DNA of 64,000 nucleotides from Isochrysis galbana (lineage: Eukaryota; Haptophyta; Isochrysidales; Isochrysidaceae): positions 7,214,977-7,278,976 of the forward strand of contig CM030934.1 in assembly GCA_018136815.1 (NCBI GenBank), given 5' to 3'. This document shows positions 52,921 to 62,272 of the stretch, piece after piece. How positions within the stretch are numbered: the first letter of the stretch is position 1; each line of letters starts with the position of its first letter. Made by a program: the position numbers and the translations under genes. The notes under the pieces are model-generated. The model was not told where the DNA came from. It did no database searches and saw nothing but the letters and a program-made list of their open reading frames with translations.

Positions 52921-53229
52921 TTTTGAGGTGATTTCGCGTGGCGGCTTGATTCGGGTCGCCGCGTGCTGTGGGGGCCTCGCCATTGCCATTGCCGGATTGC
53001 CGGCTTCCCTAGCTTATGGGTGCTTGAGTTTAGTTAGGGGGCGCTTCAGTTCGTGCGCCCGGGTTCTATGTTCTATCCTTGGTCGATGGTGATGGTGAGG
53101 ACGGTGAGGGAGTGCTGTCACTGTCTGTGTTTGTGTGTTTGACGTTTGAGATAACCTCGACGAAATCGGAGATAATAATAATTAGTACTACTAGTAGTTG
53201 TATAGTATATCATAGCCAACCAGCCACCC
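52921..53229. other. unassigned intergenic sequence
   Basis: GC-rich, then AT-rich near 53160-53220. No gene recognised. Confidence 0.35.
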
Positions 53230-53392
53230 CCACTACCCACTAGCTAATTGGACAAAAATTTTCAGTCCCGGAATCGCGCCATGCGCCATCAAAAAAAATC
53301 GTCTAATATTCTTACCGCACTCGCGGCGAATGGAACCACTACCTACGACTACGACACGTAGCACGTAGCATACTTTCTACACTCGGCCACTA
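53230..53392 (-). mobile_element. family A 3' end next to a dispersed motif
   Basis: 53286-53392 reads AAAAAAAATCGTCTAATATTC then TTACCGCACTCGCGGC and ACTTTCTACACTC, the complement of a family A 3' end, 5'-truncated. Just left, 53230-53285 repeats the motif of 45430-45490. Confidence 0.55.
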
Positions 53393-53399
53393 AGGTGTC

Positions 53400-53660
53400 G
53401 TTCCGTCAATTGTGGCCATGCGCACGCACGGCGTCTCCGCGGGGGGCCCGAGAGAAATCTCATCATCTTTTCTGCGCATCGGGGACGGCGTGTGGAAACT
53501 TCCATGCGCACGCACGGCGTCCCCGCGGGGGGCCCGATATCTCATCATGCGCATACCGAAACCTTGTTATGCGCATCGGTGACGGCGTGCGGAAACTTCC
53601 ATGCGCACGCACGGAGTCCCGCGGGGGGGGGGGGGGGGGGGGCTCTTGACGAAACTTTCC
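53400..53660. repeat. family F repeat, three tandem-like copies
   Basis: CATGCGCACGCACGGCGTC followed by a CCGCGGGGGG run occurs at about 53410, 53500 and 53600, with related spacers (GCGCATCGG(G/T)GACGGCGTG, GGAAACTTC). The same unit occurs at 61060 and 61238. Confidence 0.75.
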
Positions 53661-54699
53661 ACCCCGCGCATGTGATTGCCACTCATCATGCGCACGGCGT
53701 GCACGCATCTGGAACTCCAGAGAGTCTTCCTCCCAGGCATCTTTCCACACCTCGCTCTCCTCTTCCCCTCCTCCTCCACACGCCACGCTCCTTCGACATG
53801 GGCCAGTACTTTGTCTTCATCGCCAAGCGACTCGGTCACCGCACCTACGAGGAGATCCGCGCCCCAGCCTTCATTCAAGTTCTGCGAACACATGGAGGAG
53901 GGCATGAGCGGCGCCATCCTGGCGATGCTGCCAGGATGAAAACTCAAATGAACGACATCGAGGGGGAGGTGTGTGAGAAAAAGACGAAAAGGATGAAAAC
54001 TCAGTAGCTTTGGGGTTACCGTGTGTTTTGGGGAAGGGGGGAGTTGCTATGTGTGGGTGAATTTCACGGGGGGACATCTTCGGATGGATCAACTCCCCCC
54101 AGTATGACTGAAATCTTGTTGTGGGACGCCTAGGTGTTTCGTGACGGGTTTTAATAATACAACGGAGTCTTTGAAAAAGAAAACATGCACATCTGGGTTA
54201 AAAAAAATAATAACCTGGCCCTCTTTTGACGGAACGCGACTTTAATCTTATGATTTGTTGCGGGTAAAGGGGGGGCCTTGTACACTTCCCCCTCGTACGT
54301 TCCGTTTTTAGGTCTTCGCGCGATCGCGCGACTCCCTCTCCGTCGCCGCGCCCCAGTTCCCTTCTCCCCCGCATCGTCCCGTATCGGTCCGTCCCCCCTC
54401 TCCTCTCCTCTCCCCGGCTCCCCCGCGGAAGCCCTCTTCCCCCTCTCCCCTCCCGTCTCTCCCCGAGTGCTTCCTTGAGTTTCCGGCCCCCTTTTGTCTA
54501 TTTCTTTCCCGCGCGATTCCCTCCCCCCCCGCGCGTGACGTTTTTCCCTCGGTGTCCTGAGTACGCTCCGCGCTATCGCTCGAGCGCCCTCCGTGCCCCC
54601 TCGTCTGTCCTTCGTTCTCGTCGGCGTGAAAGTGCTCAAGGTGCAGTTCTGTCGATCCGAGTGGGGTTGCCAGCGACGGGACGGGTGTGCCCCAAAAAA
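53661..54699. other. unassigned sequence
   Basis: A short frame at 53799-54007 (MGQYFVFIAKRLGHRTYEEI) looks somewhat protein-like but switches frame; perhaps a gene fragment. 54205-54240 carries the minus-strand copy of the GTCG(T/C)GTTCCGTC motif. C-rich sequence at 54300-54560. Confidence 0.35.
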
Positions 54700-55356
54700 G
54701 AGGGGCCAATGAACATTATGACCAAAATAGACGGGAGGGATGTGACAAAAAAAGGGGACCTCGAGTTGCACCTTCTTACACCACGCTATGGCAAAGCGGC
54801 ACTTTACGGCAATAACACGGACGCCTCCAGACGTGCCATAGCTGACATGGGCCGCCAGCCCAAGAAACGCATAGATGTCAATGATTTCCGCCCAATATTC
54901 GAAATAAACGACGACAACGAACTCGTACCAGCAGCAGTAAACTGGTACGTAGCACTTTTTTTAGAGCGTCTAGAAATCTAGAAATAAAGCATGTAGTCCA
55001 ACAGAAAAACAACCCCATACATAGCGACCAAGGATAACATATAAACCGAGAGGGACGTAGTGCCCCCAACAGAGAAACCCATTGGGAAAGGCCGGAAGGC
55101 CCGGCCCCCACACGGGGACGGACTGGTGCCCCGAGGCCACCAAGAACAAGCACATGAGGCCTGCCCCACCCCTCCCCCAAGCGCGAGGCCCAAAGTAGTG
55201 TACATGGGCCGACCCCCCAAAACCAAAACCGAAGAAAAGGGAACGAGGGGGGGAGCGGCGAGCGGGAGGGGGAGTGGCGATAGGGGTATAGGCGATGGCG
55301 TCGGGATCGCGGGTGAGTGTGTGTCACTAGTAGCTTAGCGGACACCTTCAAGATTT
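54700..55356 (+). mobile_element. LINE-2-type retrotransposon, ORF2 end and 3' UTR
   Basis: The frame ending at 54981 holds RRAIADMGRQPKKRIDVNDF then RPIFEINDDNELVPAAVNWY. This resembles, at a distance, the ELCAPVFTINDEGTLMLGTN end of the LINE-1-type ORF2 at 34883. The 3' UTR has the family E blocks and ends CTTAGCGGACACCTTCAAGA plus TTTTT. It is 5'-truncated. Confidence 0.6.
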
Positions 55357-55368
55357 TTAAAGGGACAC

Positions 55369-55440
55369 GGGCGTGGCTGCAAGCTGCAAGACGGATGTGC
55401 AGGGTCGCGCGCGCGGCGAGATTATTAAGAATTTTTTTAT
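55369..55440 (+). mobile_element. LINE-1-type 3' tail, strongly truncated
   Basis: GGGCGTGGCTGCAAGCTGCA, then GTCGCGCGCGCGGCGAGATT followed by ATTAAGAA and a run of T. It lies directly after the LINE-2-type tail, on the same strand. Confidence 0.7.
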
Positions 55441-56158
55441 ATCCTCGCTAGGTCGCTAGGTGTTGCCCAGTCATGAGTGAGGCCAAGTGTGAACTTAGTG
55501 CTTAGTCTCTGGCTCTTTGTGCTTTGCGAATGCTTATTGTTGCTTCCGGAACGCCATACGTCGTCTGCATTGACAAATTGTCTGGCGCTATGCACTCACG
55601 ATGATCACTCCCACATGGCTTCACCCCTTTGCATGTGATGAAGAAAATCTCGACACTTGAATGAGTGGGGGGCATTTGATGGCACTTCGACAATAAGCGG
55701 ATCTGCATCACCATCACACCTCGCGATTACACTGGCTCCCCTCTACGCACGCTTCTCGGAAAGAGATACGCCTCCATCGCCCTTTCGCGGGCTAATGCGC
55801 GACCATCGCCTTTCCTGATGTGCTTGCCCTATTTGTGACATGCATGTCGCCACGGCTGCAGGGAGCAACGAGGTGTGCAAGAGCAACTTGACGATGTGGT
55901 GAACAGTTCCCCAATAGACCTTGAGCTAGCAACCCAACAACATTGTACTGCGGTCCCAACGCAGTGCCCGGGTCAACCATATGCTTACATATCCTGTGAT
56001 AATGAGGCACACCCAGATGAACTCTGTGCAATGAAAGGGCTCGGCGTTTCCTTTTTATGCGTTGTTGACATGCGTGCGTTGCCTTGGGTCTTGCGATTTA
56101 CCTCCCATATTCCCCAGTTAGGCCCAATCCCATCCATGACGTCATCTAATCTCACCAA
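55441..56158. other. unassigned sequence with Cys-containing frames
   Basis: A plus frame near 55870-56035 (HCTAVPTQCPGQPYAYISC) and a minus frame at 55502-55717 (CKGVKPCGSDHREC) are Cys-rich and could be exon remnants of an extracellular protein. No model could be built. Confidence 0.3.
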
Positions 56159-58687
56159 TCATCCATCTCCATTCCGACCACTGATCGCCTCACCCGTCCA
56201 CTCCAGATCAGCGATTAGTGAGACGTGGTCTGATGGAAATTCGGCGCTAGGAAGGCCAGTGTCTCTTTTCAGCTCATCTAACGAAGGTAGCGCAGCTGTA
56301 CTTCTTAGTTCAATTGTTGAGGGTGAGTAGGCGATCCAGTCGAGGGCATTGGAGTATTCTCCATACACGTGCGTTGGCTGCGTGTGCACTCCATAGACGG
56401 AGTGCAGCTCTATGCTATGGGACAAGTCGACGCCGCAAGGAGAGAAGCGATCTTCGCTGGCCTGACATGCAGTGCCTGGGGTAGGAGTCCCCACCCCATT
56501 GGCTCTGAGGACTTCGTCGAGCGCCTTCAGATGGCTCATGGCCAAGCTGATGTCCTCGTCACTCAGCGGAAGGCGAGGCGGTAGCTTGGTATATAAGCTT
56601 ACCTCGAATGCGGCGAGCGCTTCGCTTGTCATCAGGGTCTCGCCCTTTCTCACAGCTTCCATGGCAGCAGCAGCAAGCTCGGGTCCTGTAAGCTCCTCGG
56701 ACCCCAAAGTTACAACTGCTGGTCTTGCCGCCACTTGCACAGGCGAGCCCCCTCCTCGGTCTCTAGGTTGTCGTTGAGCTAGAAGCTTGAGTGCACGTCG
56801 TAGACGATGAAAGGCTAGAGCCACCGTCCGTAGGTGATGCGTCGCATCTTCCCCTGAGAATGACGAGGCAGCCAAAGTGATGCCTGCGAGTGGATCCTCC
56901 GCCAACCAAGGTGGGCATCGTCGATGCGTGGGCTGCATATCTGCACCCATGCTGCCATCCTGTCTCAACCGTTCGAAGAGCCGAGAGGCAGCAGCCGCCG
57001 CATCGGCTTCGAGCCCAAGAGATGGGGCCCAATGAAGCGCTCCGATTCGCCAGTCAGGGTGTGACTTCGAGACGTAGCGATCCAGCAAAAGTTTGAGCGC
57101 CGAGTCCGTCGAGTCTGCGTTGAAATCACCCGCGATGATGACGCCGATCGAGAAACACGTCGCGTCCCCGCCGTCGTGCTTTCTATACGCTTCTAGCTCC
57201 ATTTCAACCTCCGCGAGAAGCGCCTTCATTTGCAGGAGTCGCACGTGGACTGCCGGGTTGGCAAAGAATAGGTGAGTGTTTGCGACCACAAGCAGCCGGC
57301 TGACATCCGAACGGCTCCGCAGTACTACAATCTGAGCCACGGTGGGAAGAGCACCAATCGATGCGGCGGTGTTTGGATTCGCAGCTACGTACGGCGCCAC
57401 CTGAGGGTGGGGCTGCCGCAGGTTAAGTGCCGCCACGCGCTCTCGAACCAATACGAAGTTGGCAGAGCGCACGACAACAGCGATCCCCTCCGACGATGAT
57501 GCGCTGCCTTTTGGCGTGAAGTGCAAATCGTATCCGGCAGCGGAGAGCTGAGGGGCCCAAAACGTCTTGACCCTGCAGAGCCAGGACAAGACGGGGTGAT
57601 GTGACCCATAAGTCCAACGCTATCCGATGCCGGCCAGATCGGGTGCCGTTAAAAGGTTGGGCCTCACGACGCGTATGGGGGCACCATAGACAATGCGTTA
57701 GCGCTTGCTCAGAGTGTACACGTACCAATTGACGTCGACTTCCTGCAAGCAAGCGATGTCTGGACTAGCGGATAAGATCTCAGACAACAGGCGTGGTATT
57801 CTCGTCGCTCCGACCGTCAAGGAGCGGTCGCAATAGGAATGAGGCCCTCCAGGCTCATCCCACGTCCTCCGATAGGCGTCGGCGAGCATGTTGTAGCTCA
57901 TCACACGCAGCCGGTCTGAACTTCGTAGGGTCCCGGCCGACTCCTCTAACGTCTTCAACCTCGCCTCGAGGACCGGGCGGGGCGGTGGCTGTGCTATCTT
58001 GCCGATGTTGAGAAAATGGTTGAGCGGATCGCGATTGGGGAGCGCGGGCGCCGTGGCGACGACATGCAACGTTGCGCCCACATCTTTGAGTCCCGGCGTA
58101 AAGCTCACGCCATGACCCACCTTGCGCCATCCTCGCGCACTGGGGTCAGCATTGCTACAGCTTAGCGCACCCGCTGCTCCGATCCCACTACTGGCCACAT
58201 CGCATCGTTCGGGATCGACAAGCCACCAGGTTAGGACCACCTCTGAAAGCTTGCATTGCCGCGTTGTAAAGAATGGGGTAGACGGTATGCCGCAGAGCGG
58301 CGCGGCGGGCGAGGCGAGCGTCGCGACCTCGGGCGGATCAAAGAGGACAGGCACCGCCTCGCCGCCCAATCGAAGCTCAGCAGCAGAAGCCCACGCGTGC
58401 TCGACCAGCACGTCGTGATCGATTCGCGTGCCGTCCTCCCTCACAAGCTGTGCGAGCTCCGAAAGCTCCGTGTCGTTAAGGGCCCCCTTGGCGCCCGCAA
58501 GCCGCTGGAGACTGCGGCGTAGAGGCTCTCCCGCAGGCCGCGAGAGAGTGCGCAACGGGCGCGAGCCAAGTGCGACCGAGATCTCGAGCTTGCTGCCGAC
58601 GCCCTCGCACACACGGCGCACGACCGCCGGAGCGCCACTCGCGGCGGCGAGCGTAGCGAGCGCCGCCGAGGCGCCGCCGCCCGCCAT
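56159..58687 (-). CDS. PDE12-like 2'-phosphodiesterase (EEP nuclease)
   Basis: Two exons, 58687-57726 and 57572-56159, joined in phase 2 (GTACGT donor); 791 residues. Start MAGGGASAALATLAAASG. The EEP nuclease domain begins near residue 261: RVMSYNMLADAY, LQEVDVNW (about 314-321), VANTHLFF (about 417-424), IIAGDFNADS (465-474), SNALDWIAYSP and PSDHVSLIADLEW near the C-terminus. Together these supply the Asn, Glu, Asp-Asn and His of the active site. An N-terminal region with CGIPSTPFFTTR and a GVSFTPGLKDVGATLHVV beta block matches the PDE12/ANGEL layout. Human PDE12 (609 residues) is a mitochondrial enzyme that trims poly(A) and 2'-5' oligoadenylate. The extra length here lies between GDFN and the C-terminal motif, as an Ala/Arg-rich insert of about 200 residues. 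Location and substrate are inferred. Confidence 0.88.
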
Positions 58688-59553
58688 TGCGCCGAGGGTG
58701 AGGAGCACTCCCCCCCCCCACCCCCCGCCCCTCTCTCCTCCCTTTAATCTTTACTGCCGGAGCACCGAAATAGGTGCTTCCTGACTTCCTGACTGACGGA
58801 TCGAGCGTGGCCACTGGCCACTGGCTCGATATGCGAAGAGACGGAAGGGGATCGATCGGCGGTAGGCGCGGCGGGAGCGGCGGAGAGTGATGGAATGGCG
58901 GGCTTGACCACCCTCTCAGCAGAGGAAGGCGGGAGGACGGGCTTGGGCGAGGGCGAGCGCAAGGACGGAGCGGACATGGACATGGACATTGGACATGGAC
59001 ATGGACATGGCTGGGCGATAGGCAATGGATAGGGATAGGCTGAAGCAGGGGCTGAGGATGAGGATTGGTACGGATGGAGTGTTGAGAACGAGGGGCGAGA
59101 ACGGGAACGAGAGCGAGAGCGACGAACGACAGACAAGCAGACAAGAATGGGTAGAGTCCGACTACGGACTACGGACGGATGACACGGCACCACACGCGTG
59201 GACTACACTCACGTCGCACATCAACACTCAACACTCTCAACACTTACATACATATCCTCCGCACGGACGGAACGCACAGAGACCGGCAGACCGGCTGACA
59301 GACCGAACAAGGAAGAGAATGCCGACAAGAGAGCGACGGGGCGATGGACGATCCGATGGGGCGACAGTTACGACACACAGGAATAAGGAACGGGGGTTGT
59401 GGGTTGTGGGTTGTGCGAGAATGTTATTCACTCACCCATTTGGTCCTCTTACAGTTACAGTTGCTGTTGCCGAGACTAGGCGATGTTCACATGATTTTTA
59501 GAGGAGGAGTGTTCACGAAATGTTCATATCTGGAAGTTGGTGTTCGCATGTGT
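58688..59553. other. 5' region of the PDE12-like gene, with hexamer repeat
   Basis: A (GGACAT)n-type hexanucleotide run covers about 58972-59010. The remainder is GC-rich without recognised genes. Confidence 0.5.
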
Positions 59554-59569
59554 TCAAGTGTTCATATAT

Positions 59570-60320
59570 CAACTAAGTTTATACTTGGTTGACCCATGGG
59601 GGGGCACGAGCCCCCCCCTCTCTCCACTCCTCCCCTGCCATGGGAGAGGAACCACCCATCCTCCTGGCACGCCTGATGGCTTGCCAGGAGGCCACTGCCC
59701 TACTGACCCACTTCCTTCCCCACAGGCTCGCCCCATTCGCCCATCCTGGCCCCTCGTGACCAGCCCATTGCTCCAACCCCCCTCCCCCCCTGGTCGACAG
59801 GCAGACAATTGCAGAGTGGGGGCCCCTGAGGCTCGGGAGCGCCAGCGAGGGAGAGGCAGGGGAGGCCAGGGCCCAGTCTCAGCCTCCTCTGCCCCCAGAG
59901 TTGGCCTCCAGGAGCCTCCAGGGGTCGCCAGGGGCAGCTGCAGGCCTGCCGCAGGCGCGCCATCGCGCGTGCCGCAGGAGAGGGGAGAGAGAGCGCGGAG
60001 AAGGGGGTGGGCGGAGCGAGAGATCCGCTCACCGAAAAATAGGTAAGTCCCGCACCTGTCTACAGGATAAGTCGGGGCTGAGACCGCCGCCCACTCGGAG
60101 ACACAGGAGGAAGGGGGGGAATGATCACCGGGGGGGGGCGCGGGCCACCGGACCATATCTAAGCCCTTCACCCCTATCCCCCTAGTAGTGCACGGGGGGA
60201 GTCGCCTTATGGCGGGGGGAGAAGGGCCGGGGAAGTGGGGGTGTAGAAAGTTTCCTACGTGAGTAGAAAGTAGAGGGTCCACGGCCGCGTGTGCGGTGAG
60301 ACTATTAAAAGGTTTTTTTT
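59570..60320 (+). mobile_element. complete family A non-autonomous retroelement with TSD
   Basis: About 751 bp. The perfect target-site duplication TCAAGTGTTCATATA lies at 59554-59568 and 60321-60335. The 5' hairpin (59570-59591), ATGG start and 26-codon frame match the copy at 15305. The 3' end is GCGGTGAGACTATTAAAAGG plus nine T. Confidence 0.87.
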
Positions 60321-60335
60321 TCAAGTGTTCATATA

Positions 60336-61055
60336 GTGGTTTCCTACCGATATGCCAAACAAAAGAAGTTGAGGCGCCTCGAGGTACCTGCCACAAAAGT
60401 CGTGTTCCGTCAAAAGAGGGGGCCAGGCGATAGTTTTGTTTTCGCTTAGAATGTTATGTTAGTATGGAGTTGGAGGCGCGAGGCGCGTGCGCATAGCAAC
60501 TTTTTTCCCACGGTACCTCACTTTTCGGAACACGCCTAACACCTGCGGCTAATCTTCATCATCTTCGTCTTTTTCTCATTCCGCCTCCTCCGCCGCGCCC
60601 TTGGAGCAGGAGGAGGAACGAGTCGTGCGAGCAGCGCTTGCGCTCGGCGTCCAGTCGGCAAGTGGCCGTGTCGAGAGAGTCGAACGAAGCCAGCGAGCAG
60701 GAGCACGAGAGGAGAGGACGGAGGACTGTATGGATGTGCGCCGAGTCGCCACCATCGTGAGGAAGACGAGGGCGAGGAGAGAGCTGGAGGGTGAGCGAGG
60801 AGGGAGGAGGGAGGCAGGCAGTAGCAGTAGGAGCTTTCTCTCTCTGGTAGGTCGATGAGAGGGGGAGGGAGGGGGGGAGGGGGGAGGGGGGGCGAGGGGC
60901 GAGACTAAAAGACAGACCCGTTGTTTACGTTAGTGTTCTCGCTATATTCTGTAATAATTCCCCGGTCCCAGGGGGTGCCCCCAGGGTTCCCGCCCGCCCT
61001 CCGCGCCCAGAGTTCCCCCGCGGAAAGAGTGAACGCACGGCGTGCACCTTCCTGG
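60336..61055. other. unassigned sequence
   Basis: Copy of GTCGTGTTCCGTCAAAAGAG at about 60402. An 85-codon frame at 60601-60858 is Arg/Glu-rich through low-complexity sequence and is not called. Confidence 0.4.
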
Positions 61056-61470
61056 AAGTTGCTATGCGCACGCACGGCGCCCCCGCGGGGGGGCCGATGC
61101 ACATCGCGCCGTGCCCATGCACGGCGTGCACAATGTGATTGCAAGTCATCACACGTGCTGCGTAAAGAAACATCTCTTATATTGCACGTTTACGTAGTTG
61201 TGTGTGGGCCTTAGGTGGTACGCAGAGGGAAAAAGTCGGCATGCGCACGCACGACGTCTCCGCGGGGGGGACCGATGCACATCGCGCCGTGCCCAATGCA
61301 CGGCGTGCACAATGTGATTGCAAGTCATCACAGGTGCTCAGTTGAAACTATTCATTAAACTGCATGTTTATGTAGTTGTCGGTTGTCGGCCTTAGAGGAA
61401 ACGCAGAGGAAAAGCGTTGACACGGCGTCCCCTCGGGGGAACATGCACCGCGGGGAAAAGCAGAGAAAAA
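61056..61470. repeat. family F repeat, about 178-bp tandem units
   Basis: ATGCGCACGCACG(G/A)CG, CCGCGGGGGG, CCGATGCACATCGCGCCGTG and ACGGCGTGCACAATGTGATT occur at about 61063-61150 and again at 61239-61330, each followed by TGCAAGTCATCACA and a TGTAGTTGT/GCCTTAG spacer. A third, shorter unit follows. Related to 53400-53660. Confidence 0.8.
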
Positions 61471-61829
61471 AATTGTTATGCCCACGCACGGCTAGTCTTC
61501 ATTTAATTTTAAAATACTGCTCTATACACAACTGTGGACATTTGATCGCTCAATTTGACTGATGCCCCACAATTGACGGAACGACACCTTACTCGAAAGA
61601 ACCAAAGCGGAGGCCATAGTCCGCGCACTGACGTGGCCGGGGGAGTCGTGGTTCAACCTACTTCACCAACTCGCAAGCGACACCCTACCCCTCCCACCGG
61701 GATACTTGATGCCAGTGGCAGCGAATGCACCGGAACGTTTGCGCTCGTGGCCGATCACGATCACGCTGTTCCACGCCCAGGGGGGCAGGCGCACCCGCGC
61801 TGAATCTCGAAGTCGAAGCGTCCGCGCCC

Positions 61830-62030
61830 TCCTCGTTCCCGCTCGAACACATCAGGCGGGCAGTAGAGGCATGGTCGGGCGGAACTACGGCGGCTCTCCT
61901 GGCAGCGCGCGCAAGGGAAGAGTCGACATCGTACGCCTATTATGACAGACATTGGAAGAGCTTCGAAACCTGGTGCATGCAGCAGGGTCTGCGGGCGCTG
62001 CCGGCAACCCCGCACATGGCACATGGTAGT
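61830..62030 (+). mobile_element. tyrosine-recombinase-like fossil (core-binding domain)
   Basis: A frame reads a helical segment (EHIRRAVEAWS), then STSYAYYDRHWKSFETWCMQ and QGLRALPAT. This is the SAM-like core-binding domain found before the catalytic domain of tyrosine recombinases and YR-type transposons. The catalytic domain is not seen. The copy is broken and its family is undetermined. Confidence 0.5.
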
Positions 62031-62272
62031 AGCATACCTCGACCCTTTTCTCCAGATCTCGCTCTCCCTACCCACCCGAACCCATGATTAGGCTATTAGG
62101 CTGTGCGTGTGCTTTAGGAGAATTTAAAATATCCTTACAAGGCATATCACCCACTACGGATAGAAGGGAGAGCACAAGCTTGTTCGAATGGGGCTTATTG
62201 TATCCATGAAGCGGCAGCCTCGAGTTGGGAAGTCTCCCGAGAGAGAAGGAGAGAGGGAGAGAGTGGGAGGGC
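62031..62272. other. 5' region of the R3H gene
   Basis: A GA-rich stretch (62236-62268) lies directly before the start codon. No other feature. Confidence 0.35.
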
